Part shown: one piece after another, positions 9,297-17,605 of the stretch
How positions within the stretch are numbered: position 1 is the stretch's first letter
Layout: every line of letters starts with the position of its first letter
DNA from: an uncultured Ruminococcus sp.
Lineage (GTDB): Bacteria > Bacillota > Clostridia > Oscillospirales > Ruminococcaceae
Direction: 5' to 3'
Assembly: GCA_934463425.1 (NCBI GenBank)
Contig: CAKSJP010000011.1
Coordinates: 1 to 64,000, forward strand
DNA length: 64,000 bases
Notes under the pieces: generated by a model
The model's database searches: none
Told to the model about the DNA's origin: nothing
What the model saw: the letters and a program-made list of their open reading frames with translations, nothing else
Position numbers and translations under genes: made by a program

Positions 9297-9947
9297 TCAA
9301 TGACTGTACAGATTCATTGCACCGTTCATATCGCCGCCGACGATCTTTTTCGCCGCATCTGCCGCATGCTCCAGCGCCGGCTGCAGGGCGGTCATGTCCT
9401 CTTCGCTGAACTTCGACAGCACCCAGTCTGCCAGATCATACTGGGGATTGGGCTTTGCGCCCACGCCCACCCGGATCCGGGGAAATTCCTCTGTACCCAG
9501 CTGTGCAATGATGCTCTTGATGCCGTTGTGTCCGCCGGCGCTGCCCTTTCGGCGCAGGCGCAGCTTTCCCGGCGGCAGAGAGATGTCATCATAGATGACC
9601 AGCACCTGCTCCGGCGGGATCTTGTAAAAGTTTGCCGCAGCTGCAATGGCATCGCCGCTGAGATTCATGTAAGTGGTGGGCTTCATCAGCAGACAGCGCA
9701 CCTCTCCCAGCATCGCCTCACAGCAGTTGGATTTGAACTTCATCTGATCCGGCTTTACACCGCACTGCTTCGCCAGTTCTTCCACTGCCAGAAAGCCGGC
9801 GTTGTGCCGGGTGTTCTCATATTCCAGACCGGGATTCCCCAGTCCGGCAACGATCCAGGTCAGCTTGCCGTGCACATTTCCGGCAGAACCCGACTCGATC
9901 TGCTTGAACAAATCAAAAATACCCATTTTCTCTTTAACCTGCTTCAT
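9297..9947 (-). CDS. pth: Peptidyl-tRNA hydrolase
   Basis: Pth releases peptides from prematurely dissociated peptidyl-tRNA so the tRNA can be reused. The motifs are clear: VAGLGNPGLEYENTRHNAGF with the catalytic His and key Asn, KPTTYMNLSG, YDDISLPPGKLRLRRKGSAGGHNG, and the C-terminal FSEED region. The product is 216 residues if the first ATG is used, about 30 residues longer than typical before the VAGLGNPG strand. A second ATG at 9926 (MGIFDLFKQ) is an equally likely start; neither has a strong ribosome site. It is followed by mfd after 34 bases and preceded by a palindrome-rich spacer and a MITE that separate it from glmU. Confidence 0.95.
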   Translation of the reverse strand: MKQVKEKMGIFDLFKQIESGSAGNVHGKLTWIVAGLGNPGLEYENTRHNAGFLAVEELAKQCGVKPDQMKFKSNCCEAMLGEVRCLLMKPTTYMNLSGDAIAAAANFYKIPPEQVLVIYDDISLPPGKLRLRRKGSAGGHNGIKSIIAQLGTEEFPRIRVGVGAKPNPQYDLADWVLSKFSEEDMTALQPALEHAADAAKKIVGGDMNGAMNLYSH

Positions 9948-10039
9948 GCGGCACCGGAAACGCCCGATGCCGCATGAATCCTTTCGTATTTCAAAAAAGC
10001 TGTCCCCATAAGCCTATGGCTTTTTGCAACAGGGGAATG

Positions 10040-10067
10040 ACACCGCACAGACAGATTCGTGCGGTGT
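10040..10067. repeat. Stem-loop in the glmU-pth spacer
   Basis: ACACCGCAC and GTGCGGTGT form a perfect 9-bp stem with a 10-base loop. No T-run follows on either strand, so it is not a standard terminator. Together with a CCATA/TATGG palindrome at about 10007-10020 it makes the 9948-10075 spacer unusually dyad-rich. I saw no gene in this stretch. Confidence 0.55.
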
Positions 10068-10075
10068 TGTCTTTA

Positions 10076-10247
10076 GGCAATACCGCACAAAGATTGTGCG
10101 ACAGATGCGTCGTCAAATTTTTCGTCAGATGAAACAAAAAGCGGAGTGAATACTTGATGTATTCACGAGCATTTTTGTGAAATATGACGGGAAATTTGCA
10201 AGCAGATGGCGTGCAAAGTCGCCAGACGCTCTTTGTGCGGTATTGCC
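10076..10247. mobile_element. MITE-like element, 172 bp, 17-bp perfect terminal inverted repeats, TTTA target duplication
   Basis: The ends are GGCAATACCGCACAAAG (10076-10092) and its exact reverse complement (10231-10247). TTTA flanks both sides (10072-10075 and 10248-10251), consistent with a 4-bp target duplication. The interior has no ORF but is quasi-palindromic, with GTGAATAC/GTATTCAC in the centre and matching AAATTT/CGTCA segments on both arms, so a transcript would fold into one long hairpin. The right duplication contains the glmU stop codon. Related ends occur at 33897-33912 and 37897-37929. No transposase is in the window, so it must be moved in trans. Confidence 0.8.
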
Positions 10248-10248
10248 T

Positions 10249-11643
10249 TTATTTCTTTGCGCCGTCCTCCGGGAAGAGCTTGCTCTTCAGCTTTTTCAGG
10301 CTGTAGCCCTCCTTGACCTTGAGGTCTGCACGCTCTACCGCCAGAGCATAATCCGGCACGTCCTTCGTTACAGTAGTACCTGCGGCAGTATATGCGCCCT
10401 TACCCAGTTCCACCGGTGCGATCAGATTGGTATTGCAGCCGATAAAGCAGTTGTCGCCGATGACGCAGCGCTGCTTTTTCAGGCCGTCATAGTTTACGGT
10501 GACTGTGCCGCAGCCGAAGTTTACCTTCTTGCCCACATCGCTGTCACCCACATAGGTGAGGTGCGCAATCGCAGTCTGCTCCCCTACGGTAGAGTTCTTG
10601 ACCTCTACAAAGTCGCCGATCTTGACACCGTTCTTGAGGTGAGAATTGGGGCGGATATGTACAAACGGCCCTGCCTTGACAGCATCCTCGATCTCGGACT
10701 CAAACGCCTGAACGTAATTCAGCGTCACATGGTCGCCGATCCTGCAGTCCTCAATGAGACAGTTCGGCCCGATCACGCACTTTGCACCGATCTTGGTTTT
10801 GCCTCTTAAAATAGTACCCGGCAGAATGGTCGTCTCCGCGCCGATCTCCACATCATTGCCGATGATAATGCCGTCCGTATTGACAAAGTTGACGCCATTG
10901 TCCATGTGCTTTTCCAGCACGCGCTCCTGCGCCACCTTGTTCAGATGCAGCAGATCCTTTCGGGTATTTGCGCCCAGGATCACATCCGGATTTTCGCTCC
11001 GGCATGCGCTCGCCTTCCAGCCCCGTTCCAGTGCCAGACCAACGGTGTCAGTCAGATAATATTCGCCCTGTGCATTGGACTGGGACAGACCGCCCAGCAG
11101 TTCCAGCAGCGCCTTGGTCTTGAACCAGTATGCGCCGGAGTTTACCTCGCGGATCTCCCGCTGTGCTTCGGTGGCATCCTTTTCTTCCACAATGGCGGCG
11201 ATGCCGGTCTCACTGCGCAGGATTCTGCCATAGCCCTTGGGCTGTTCCAGTTCTGCGGTGATGACGGTCACGGCGTTGTCCTGTGCCTCATGGAGCTTCA
11301 GCGCATTGGAGATAGTTTCGCTGTCCATAAACGGCGCATCGCCGCAGAGCACCAGGGTGTTGCCGTCAGTAAATTCCTGCATGAACTTTTCTGCCTGCAT
11401 CACCGCATGACCGGTACCCAGCTGTTCCGCCTGGAGCGCCGTGCGGTAGCGGCTGCCCAGATACAGCTCCACATACTGCGCCTTATAGCCGGTGACCACA
11501 CAGATCCGGCTCAGACCTGCACCCTCACAGGCGCGGATGACCCATCCCAGCATGGGAACGTCCAGTACCTGGAGCATGGGCTTCGGGATGGCTGCCTTCA
11601 TACGATTGCCGTGTCCGCCGGCAAGAATAACAACTTGATTCAT
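10249..11643 (-). CDS. glmU: Bifunctional UDP-N-acetylglucosamine pyrophosphorylase / glucosamine-1-phosphate N-acetyltransferase
   Basis: GlmU makes UDP-GlcNAc for peptidoglycan. The start was placed at ATG 11643 (MNQVVILAGGHGNRMK) because AGGAGG lies just upstream and this matches the family N-terminus; upstream in-frame sequence is leader. The 464-residue product has the nucleotidyltransferase domain first (AGGHGNRMKAAIPKPML, LVLCGDAPFMD, EVNSGAYWFK). The left-handed beta-helix acetyltransferase follows from about residue 250 (hexapeptides such as IGNDVEIGAETTILPG, the catalytic HIRPNSHLKNGVKIGDFVE and HLTYVGDSDVG). The stop codon lies in the target duplication of the adjacent MITE. It probably heads a glmU-pth-mfd transcription unit. 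Confidence 0.96.
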   Translation of the reverse strand: MNQVVILAGGHGNRMKAAIPKPMLQVLDVPMLGWVIRACEGAGLSRICVVTGYKAQYVELYLGSRYRTALQAEQLGTGHAVMQAEKFMQEFTDGNTLVLCGDAPFMDSETISNALKLHEAQDNAVTVITAELEQPKGYGRILRSETGIAAIVEEKDATEAQREIREVNSGAYWFKTKALLELLGGLSQSNAQGEYYLTDTVGLALERGWKASACRSENPDVILGANTRKDLLHLNKVAQERVLEKHMDNGVNFVNTDGIIIGNDVEIGAETTILPGTILRGKTKIGAKCVIGPNCLIEDCRIGDHVTLNYVQAFESEIEDAVKAGPFVHIRPNSHLKNGVKIGDFVEVKNSTVGEQTAIAHLTYVGDSDVGKKVNFGCGTVTVNYDGLKKQRCVIGDNCFIGCNTNLIAPVELGKGAYTAAGTTVTKDVPDYALAVERADLKVKEGYSLKKLKSKLFPEDGAKK

Positions 11644-11784
11644 TTTCGGATCCTCCTGATAAAAATATATCCTGTCCGGCATCCCCGGACAAAAGCGATC
11701 TGCTTTTGCAGTGTGCTCTCTCCGGATACCCCATCCGGGAAAAGCCCCTTTATACATTATGACAAAATCTTGAAAGGATTGCAA
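11644..11784 (-). promoter_or_regulatory. Promoter and three-hairpin leader of glmU
   Basis: Minus strand TTGCAA (11784-11779), 17-base spacer, CATAAT (11761-11756). The leader of about 105 bases contains three consecutive stem-loops: CCGGAT/ATCCGG (11722-11738), CAAAAGC/GCTTTTG (11690-11708) and TGTCCGG/CCGGACA (11673-11691). The last two overlap by two bases, so they could be alternatives. No known riboswitch class was recognised. The upstream part of this 354-base gap carries the divergent ppdK promoter. Confidence 0.55.
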
Positions 11785-11888
11785 GGCTTTTTTCAAAAAA
11801 AGTTCGGCTATTGTGATTTTTGTATAACTTGCCACAAAAAAGGGCGTAATTTTTTCTTGAAAAGTGTATAGTATTTTCATGGGAAATA

Positions 11889-11897
11889 TGCTATAAT
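11889..11897 (+). promoter_or_regulatory. Extended -10 promoter of ppdK
   Basis: TGCTATAAT at 11889-11897 gives a TGN-TATAAT extended -10. No good -35 lies at 17 bases. The leader to ppdK is about 95 bases. Confidence 0.55.
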
Positions 11898-11997
11898 AAT
11901 AATGAGCCGGTTGAGAAGAGGGGATTTGCCAGATTCCCTCAAATGCAATCACGCAGCCGGACATACAATCGAAATCAAAAATTGGAGGTATTTACCA

Positions 11998-14634
11998 ATG
12001 GCAAACAAATGGGTTTATATGTTTAGCGAAGGCGACATGACCATGCGTAATCTCCTCGGCGGTAAGGGTGCAAACCTGGCTGAGATGACCAGCATCGGTC
12101 TGCCGGTACCGCAGGGCTTCACCATCACAACTGAGGCCTGCACACAGTACTATGAGGACGGCCGCAAGATCAGTGACGAGATCATGGATCAGGTTATGGA
12201 CGGCGTCAAGAAGATGGAAGAGATCAACGGCAAGAAGTTCGGCGATCTGGAGAACCCGCTGCTGGTTTCCGTTCGTTCCGGTGCGCGTGCATCCATGCCG
12301 GGTATGATGGACACCATCCTGAACTTGGGTCTGAACGACGACGTTGTAGCTGCTATGATCAAGGGCAACCCGGATCCGGCTTTCGAGCGCTTCGTATATG
12401 ACTCCTACAGACGTTTCATCCAGATGTTCTCCGACGTTGTTATGGAAGTCGGCAAGAAGTACTTTGAGCAGCTCATCGACAAGATGAAGGAAGAAAAGGG
12501 CGTACAGTTCGACGTAGAGCTGACCGCTGCTGATCTGAAGACTCTGGCTGAACAGTTCAAGGCAGAATACAAGAATCAGCTGGGCACTGACTTCCCGTCT
12601 GATCCGGTTGAGCAGCTGAAGCTGGCAATCGAGGCTGTATTCCGCAGCTGGGACAACCCGCGTGCAAACGTATACCGTCGCGACAACGATATCCCGTACA
12701 GCTGGGGTACCGCAGTTAACGTAATGCCGATGGTATTCGGTAACCTGAACAACGAGTCTGGTACTGGTGTAGCATTCACCCGTGACCCGGCTACCGGTGA
12801 AAAGAAGCTGATGGGTGAATTCCTGATCAACGCACAGGGCGAAGACGTTGTTGCCGGCGTTCGTACTCCGATGCCGATTGCACAGATGGAACAGGAATTC
12901 CCGGATGCATACAACGAATTCATCAAGGTTTGCGAGACTCTGGAAAACCACTATCACGACATGCAGGATATGGAATTCACTGTTGAGAACAAGAAGCTGT
13001 ACATGCTGCAGTGCCGTAACGGTAAGAGAACCGCACAGGCTGCGCTGCAGATCGCTTGTGACCTGGTAGATGAAGGACATAAGACAGAAGAAGAAGCAGT
13101 TCTGATGATCGACCCGAGAAACCTGGACACCCTGCTGCACCCGCAGTTCGATGCCAAGGCTCTGAAGGCTGCTACTCCGATGGGCAAGGGCCTGGGCGCT
13201 TCTCCTGGCGCTGCATGCGGTAAGGTTGTATTTACTGCTGACGATGCAGAAGCTTGGAACGCAAAGGGCGAAAAGGTTATCCTGGTTCGTCTGGAAACCT
13301 CTCCGGAAGACATCACCGGCATGAAGGCATCTCAGGGTATCCTGACTGTCCGCGGCGGTATGACTTCTCACGCTGCCGTTGTTGCTCGTGGTATGGGTAC
13401 CTGCTGTGTATCCGGCTGCGGCGAGATCAAGATGGACGAAGAGAACAAGAAGTTCGAGCTGGCTGGAAAGACCTTCCACGAGGGCGACTACATCTCCATC
13501 GACGGTTCTACCGGTAACATCTATGACGGCATCATCCCGACTGTTGACGCTTCTATCGCTGGCACATTCGGCCGCGTAATGGGCTGGGCAGACAAGTACA
13601 GAACTCTGAAGGTTCGTACCAACGCTGATACTCCGGCTGATGCAAAGAAGGCTCGCGAGCTGGGCGCTGAAGGTATCGGTCTGTGCCGTACCGAGCACAT
13701 GTTCTTCGAGGCTGACAGAATCGCAGCATTCCGTGAAATGATCTGCTCTGACACTGTAGAAGAGAGAAAGGCTGCTCTGGCTAAGATCGAGCCGATGCAG
13801 CAGGGCGACTTTGAGGCTCTGTACGAAGCTCTGGAAGGCAACCCGGTTACCATCCGTTTCCTGGATCCGCCGCTCCACGAATTCGTTCCGACCGAAGAAG
13901 AAGATATCAAGAAGCTGGCTGATGCTCAGGGCAAGACTGTAGATCAGATCAAGGCTATCATCGCTTCTCTGCACGAGTTCAACCCGATGATGGGTCACCG
14001 TGGCTGCCGTCTGGCTGTTACATATCCGGAAATCGCTGAGATGCAGACCAAGGCAATCATCAAGGCTGCAATCAACGTGAAGAAGAATCACCCGGATTGG
14101 ACCGTTAAGCCGGAGATCATGATCCCGCTGATCGGCGATGTCAAGGAACTGAAGTTCGTAAAGAAGGTTGTTGTAGAAACTGCTGACGCTGAGATCGCTG
14201 CAGCTGGTTCTGACCTGGCTTACGAAGTTGGTACCATGATCGAGATCCCGAGAGCTGCTCTGACTGCTGACGATATCGCGAAGGAAGCTGACTTCTTCTG
14301 CTTCGGTACAAATGACCTGACTCAGATGACCTATGGCTTCTCCCGTGACGACGCAGGCAAGTTCCTGGGCGCTTACTATGACGCTAAGATCTTCGAGAGC
14401 GATCCGTTTGCGAAGCTGGATCAGACCGGCGTTGGCAAGCTGATGAAGATGGCTATCGACCTGGGCAAGCCGGTTAACAGCAAGCTGCACTGCGGTATCT
14501 GCGGTGAGCACGGCGGCGACCCGACATCTGTTGAGTTCTGCCACGAGATCGGTCTGGACTATGTTTCCTGCTCTCCGTTCCGTGTGCCGATCGCAAGACT
14601 GGCTGCTGCACAGGCTGCAATCAAGAACAAGTAA
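11998..14634 (+). CDS. ppdK: Pyruvate, phosphate dikinase
   Basis: The enzyme interconverts pyruvate + ATP + Pi and PEP + AMP + PPi, and serves PPi-linked glycolysis or PEP synthesis in anaerobes. The start at MANKWVYMFSEG was chosen for its upstream TTGGAGG and family match. The 878-residue product is full length. It has the ATP-grasp domain (GGKGANLAEM, RSGARASMPGMMDTILNLG), the phosphohistidine domain with the catalytic His in GGMTSHAAVVARGMG near residue 460, and the TIM-barrel PEP-binding domain (GLCRTEHMFF, MMGHRGCRL, CGICGEHGGDP with the catalytic Cys). Codon choice is strongly biased (many GCT, GTT, GGT), unlike its neighbours, as expected for a very highly expressed gene. A terminator follows at 14754-14796. 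Confidence 0.98.
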   Translation: MANKWVYMFSEGDMTMRNLLGGKGANLAEMTSIGLPVPQGFTITTEACTQYYEDGRKISDEIMDQVMDGVKKMEEINGKKFGDLENPLLVSVRSGARASMPGMMDTILNLGLNDDVVAAMIKGNPDPAFERFVYDSYRRFIQMFSDVVMEVGKKYFEQLIDKMKEEKGVQFDVELTAADLKTLAEQFKAEYKNQLGTDFPSDPVEQLKLAIEAVFRSWDNPRANVYRRDNDIPYSWGTAVNVMPMVFGNLNNESGTGVAFTRDPATGEKKLMGEFLINAQGEDVVAGVRTPMPIAQMEQEFPDAYNEFIKVCETLENHYHDMQDMEFTVENKKLYMLQCRNGKRTAQAALQIACDLVDEGHKTEEEAVLMIDPRNLDTLLHPQFDAKALKAATPMGKGLGASPGAACGKVVFTADDAEAWNAKGEKVILVRLETSPEDITGMKASQGILTVRGGMTSHAAVVARGMGTCCVSGCGEIKMDEENKKFELAGKTFHEGDYISIDGSTGNIYDGIIPTVDASIAGTFGRVMGWADKYRTLKVRTNADTPADAKKARELGAEGIGLCRTEHMFFEADRIAAFREMICSDTVEERKAALAKIEPMQQGDFEALYEALEGNPVTIRFLDPPLHEFVPTEEEDIKKLADAQGKTVDQIKAIIASLHEFNPMMGHRGCRLAVTYPEIAEMQTKAIIKAAINVKKNHPDWTVKPEIMIPLIGDVKELKFVKKVVVETADAEIAAAGSDLAYEVGTMIEIPRAALTADDIAKEADFFCFGTNDLTQMTYGFSRDDAGKFLGAYYDAKIFESDPFAKLDQTGVGKLMKMAIDLGKPVNSKLHCGICGEHGGDPTSVEFCHEIGLDYVSCSPFRVPIARLAAAQAAIKNK

Positions 14635-14753
14635 GATTCGTTTGCGTAATATTTCCAATCTTACATTTGCATAAATCGATAAAGTGAATGTACCCGGCGG
14701 ACAAGCCGCAGACACCGCACTTTTCAATGATTCCCGAAAATTTTTTCAAATAG

Positions 14754-14796
14754 AAAAAAGCCGTTTCCATCGGACGTGATGGAGACGGCTTTTTTG
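14754..14796 (+). terminator. Terminator of ppdK
   Basis: AGCCGTTTCCATC and GATGGAGACGGCT pair with few mismatches around a short loop, followed by TTTTTT. Confidence 0.85.
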
Positions 14797-14818
14797 CGCG
14801 CCCGGCGCAGCAATGCAT

Positions 14819-14977
14819 AAAAAAAGACCCGGATCCAAAGAACCGGGCAGAGAAATAAAATATAGAACAAAAGAAAGGAGACAACAAAACGAGTGATAAA
14901 ATAAACGGAGCACGGATAAAAACAAAATAGGAGGGTTTTTATCTCACATATAACTCCATAGCAGTAGTTTTATCACC
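14819..14977 (-). ncRNA. Candidate small RNA with an anti-Shine-Dalgarno loop (about 159 nt)
   Basis: A near-perfect promoter (14984-15012) would start a minus-strand transcript at about 14977. It would end at a GC hairpin CCCGG/CCGGG followed by seven T (14819-14825). Between them no ORF or ribosome site exists. The RNA can fold as a nested rod: GTGATAAAA (14976-14968) with TTTTATCAC (14901-14893), GGAG with CTCC, and GATAAAAAC (14943-14935) with GTTTTTATC (14923-14915). The 11-base apical loop reads CCTCCTATTTT, directly complementary to Shine-Dalgarno sequences. A second CTCCTTTC lies in the unpaired stretch before the terminator. C/U-rich anti-SD loops are typical of Firmicutes trans-acting sRNAs. 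A divergent 6S-type RNA is a weaker alternative. The remaining bases of this 614-base gap (to 15248) hold nothing else I recognise. Confidence 0.65.
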
Positions 14978-14983
14978 TTCCCT

Positions 14984-15012
14984 ATTATACACAATTCCAG
15001 AGATTCCGTCAA
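14984..15012 (-). promoter_or_regulatory. Promoter of the candidate small RNA
   Basis: Minus strand TTGACG (15012-15007), exactly 17 bases, TATAAT (14989-14984) with TG at the extended position. No protein-coding gene follows on this strand for kilobases, so the promoter is unexplained unless it drives an RNA. Confidence 0.75.
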
Positions 15013-15248
15013 GGGAAAATCTCCAGAAAATACAGTATCCTTTTGCTTTTTGTAGAACTGCACAAAAAATGTGTTTTGCATTTTGCAATTATTATGTAAA
15101 AAAACGTCGTGTTTGGATGAAATTTTGTCGAATTTCCACGAAAATCGCGCCTGTATAGATTCCCAAAAAAATGGGCATACTACCTCTGTGCAGCCGTAGG
15201 AAACGGACAAGTATTTTTACAAATGCTGCAGGAAAAGAGGTGTATGTT

Positions 15249-15470
15249 ATGTGGGATAAGATCGCATTGATCCTACTGATCATCGGCGGCGTTAACTGGG
15301 GACTCGTCGGTGTGTTTGAATTTGACCTGGTGGCATGGCTTTTCGGCGGTTCTGCCTCATTTATCAGCCGTGCCGTTTATATTCTGGTGGCAATCGCAGC
15401 ACTATGGTGTATGACCTTCCTCTTCCGGCAGGAAGCACTGACAGAACCGGCAACGGCAAAACAGCGGTAA
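15249..15470 (+). CDS. DUF378 family small membrane protein
   Basis: The 73-residue product starts at MWDKIALILLIIGGVNWGLVG, a typical DUF378 N-terminus with the GGxNWGLVG signature. It has a second membrane helix around VYILVAIAALWCMTFLF. Two membrane helices are predicted. The start was set by the GAAAAGAGGTG ribosome site; the in-frame upstream extension lacks one. Function is unknown for the family. It is a single-gene unit closed by a hairpin at 15497-15529. Confidence 0.85.
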   Translation: MWDKIALILLIIGGVNWGLVGVFEFDLVAWLFGGSASFISRAVYILVAIAALWCMTFLFRQEALTEPATAKQR

Positions 15471-15496
15471 CGCCTTCAGCAAAAATGGTTGAACGT

Positions 15497-15529
15497 AAAA
15501 AAGTCTGCCCGCACAGGACAGACTTTTTT
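15497..15529 (+). terminator. Terminator after the DUF378 gene
   Basis: AAAGTCTG and CAGACTTT arms with a GC-containing loop, followed by T-run. Confidence 0.8.
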
Positions 15530-15585
15530 GCATATCAGAAAGCACCCGTGCATAAACTGTTAAAAAAGCCACAGGAGGCGTTTCT

Positions 15586-16185
15586 ATGGAAAAAACTCCC
15601 GAACAGTACCAGGCTGAGCTGATGCAGCTCTACCGCACCGTGCAGACATCTGCGCCGCCGGCTTCTCCTGCCCCGGCGCAGCAGCCGCCAAAGCCAGAAT
15701 CTTCGCCGGAACCTATGGCAGAAGCTGCCCCGGCAGTCCCCCCGCCGCCAGAGCCGGAACCGCCTCAGCTGGAGGTGGAAGAAACACTCCAGGAACAGCC
15801 TGCCATCGGCTGGATCCAGGTCATCACCCGCAGCGCCGGAAACGCCCGCGCTATGCCGGGCGTGTCGGTGCGCATCACAAACGGCACGCCGCAGCAGGCG
15901 AGTTTGGAACATACTGCTGTCACCAATGAATGCGGAGAAACCGAAAAAATCCCGGTCCCTGTTCCGGCAGCTTCGCTCTCTCTGGACAGCAGCAGTACGC
16001 AAAAGCCCTACAGCACTTATCATATCAGCATCCACGCAGACGGCTTCTACCGCCAGATCAGCGAAAGTGTTCCGGTTTTTGCTGACACAACCTCCAGGCA
16101 GATCTTTTCCATGATCCCGCTCCCCATCGATCTCCAGGAGCCGCCGAAAGCCATTGTATACCGAAATACAGAACCGCAGCTATAA
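15586..16185 (+). CDS. SleC N-terminal-like protein with Pro-rich linker and carboxypeptidase-regulatory-type fold
   Basis: The 199-residue protein starts after an AGGAGG. Residues 1-25 are helical, and 20-75 are a Pro/Ala/Glu-rich linker. The rest (about 80-185) is a beta-sandwich resembling carboxypeptidase-regulatory-like domains (GWIQVITRSAGNARAMPGVS, ending YHISIHADGFYRQI). As I recall, the same domain forms the N-terminal prepeptide of the clostridial spore cortex-lytic enzyme SleC. Here it is a separate gene 10 bases before the SleC-like catalytic/wall-binding gene, so SleC appears split in two. It has no signal peptide, as expected for proteins made inside the mother cell. It heads a three-gene operon. 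Confidence 0.65.
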   Translation: MEKTPEQYQAELMQLYRTVQTSAPPASPAPAQQPPKPESSPEPMAEAAPAVPPPPEPEPPQLEVEETLQEQPAIGWIQVITRSAGNARAMPGVSVRITNGTPQQASLEHTAVTNECGETEKIPVPVPAASLSLDSSSTQKPYSTYHISIHADGFYRQISESVPVFADTTSRQIFSMIPLPIDLQEPPKAIVYRNTEPQL

Positions 16186-16195
16186 GGAGGCAGCC

Positions 16196-17593
16196 ATGCC
16201 AGTCGGAGAACCATACATTCCACGGGATATCACTGTACATCTGGGACGGCCAGACGAAGCCGCAAACAACGTCACCGTCTCCTTCCCGGATTATATCAAA
16301 AATGTAGTATCCAGCGAGATCTATCCCACCTGGCCGGAAAATGCCATCCGCGCCAATATTTACGTCATTGTCAGCTTCACCCTGAACCGGATCTATACCG
16401 AATGGTACCGTGCACGGGGTTATCCTTTTGATATCACCAGTTCCACCCAATTTGACCAGAAGTACACCTACGGCAGGGAAATTTTTGAAAACATCGGACA
16501 GCTGGTGGATGAGCTATTCAACTCCTACGTCCGCCGGCAGGGCAACGTAGAGCCGCTCTTCACCGCCTTTTGCAACGGAACAACCGTGACCTGCGACGGA
16601 TTATCCCAGTGGGGCACGGTTCCTCTGGCGCAGCAGGGCATGACACCCTATGAGATCCTCACTAGTTTTTACGGCAGCGATATCGATATTGTGACCAATG
16701 TCCCGGTTATGACCAACACGCCATCCTATCCGGGATTTGATCTGACACTGGGGCTTTCTGACGATCCGGTGCGCACCATTCAGGTACAGCTGAACCGCAT
16801 CTCCCGGAACTATCCGGCGATCCCGAAGATCGGAGAAGCAGCCGGTGATTTTGATTACATCACGCAGGATGCCGTGATCGCCTTTCAGGAAATTTTCGGA
16901 CTGCCGGCAACCGGCGTGGTAAACGAAGCCACCTGGTATCAGATCGCCTATATTTTCACCAGCGTGAAGAATCTGGCTGAGCTGAACTCCGAAGGATTGA
17001 CGCAGCAGGATATTGAACCCCAGTACACCGAAGATCTGCACATCGGCATGCAGGGAAAGAACATCCGCGCTCTGCAATACCATCTCGCCGTGGTAGGCGC
17101 ATACTATGCCGCTATCCAGCCCGTAGAGATCACCGGCTATTTCGGTGAACAGACAGAAACCTCTGTCAAATCTCTGCAGCAGGTATTCGGGCTGCCCGTC
17201 ACCGGTACTGTAGATTTTAACACATGGCACGCCCTCTATGACGCATACATGGGCATCCTGGACTCCATTCCACTGGATACTTCCGTCAATGATGTGGTGC
17301 TGTATCCCGGCGTTGTGCTCCGAGAGGGCACCACCAGTGAGTATGTCCGGCTGATGCAGCAGTACCTCACCTATATCCACGGCACTTATCCGGAAATTCC
17401 TGTGGTAAACGCCACCGGATATTTCGGTCCTATGACAAAATCTGCCGTTATCGCATTTCAGGAACTCTTCGGCTATCCTCCATCCGGCGTAGTGGGAGTT
17501 GCTGTCTGGAATGCCATTGTCAGCTTGTACTCCGACCTGAAATACGGCTATGACAAACAGCCGTTTCAAGCGCCGGGCTATATCATCACATAA
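16196..17593 (+). CDS. SleC-like spore cortex-lytic protein with three peptidoglycan-binding repeats
   Basis: The 465-residue product starts at MPVGEPYIPRD (AAGGAGG at 16184-16190; the annotated-length ORF upstream is leader). Residues 1-190 match the SleC/SpoIID-like core: SSEIYPTWPENAIRANI, SFTLNRIYTEWYRARGYPF, ITSSTQFDQKYTYGREIFEN, CDGLSQWGTVPLAQQGMTPY. In SleC this region hydrolyses spore cortex glycan during germination. Three PG_binding_1 modules follow (about 195-265, 290-355 and 380-450), each with a GxFxxxTxxAVxxFQxxFGLPxTGxV pattern, against the single one I expect in SleC. No Csp protease gene is adjacent. The catalytic assignment is by family resemblance only. Confidence 0.7.
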   Translation: MPVGEPYIPRDITVHLGRPDEAANNVTVSFPDYIKNVVSSEIYPTWPENAIRANIYVIVSFTLNRIYTEWYRARGYPFDITSSTQFDQKYTYGREIFENIGQLVDELFNSYVRRQGNVEPLFTAFCNGTTVTCDGLSQWGTVPLAQQGMTPYEILTSFYGSDIDIVTNVPVMTNTPSYPGFDLTLGLSDDPVRTIQVQLNRISRNYPAIPKIGEAAGDFDYITQDAVIAFQEIFGLPATGVVNEATWYQIAYIFTSVKNLAELNSEGLTQQDIEPQYTEDLHIGMQGKNIRALQYHLAVVGAYYAAIQPVEITGYFGEQTETSVKSLQQVFGLPVTGTVDFNTWHALYDAYMGILDSIPLDTSVNDVVLYPGVVLREGTTSEYVRLMQQYLTYIHGTYPEIPVVNATGYFGPMTKSAVIAFQELFGYPPSGVVGVAVWNAIVSLYSDLKYGYDKQPFQAPGYIIT

Positions 17594-17605
17594 GGAGGTG
17601 TGTCT

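Noticed and set aside
11992-14727. 911-codon open frame antisense to ppdK
   Set aside because: It is created by the strong codon bias of ppdK; the translation is low-complexity-free but matches no domain, has no ribosome site, and spans exactly the ppdK gene.
14929-14936. AGGAGGG on the plus strand as a ribosome-binding site
   Set aside because: No start codon or ORF follows; it is better explained as the complement of the loop of the minus-strand RNA.
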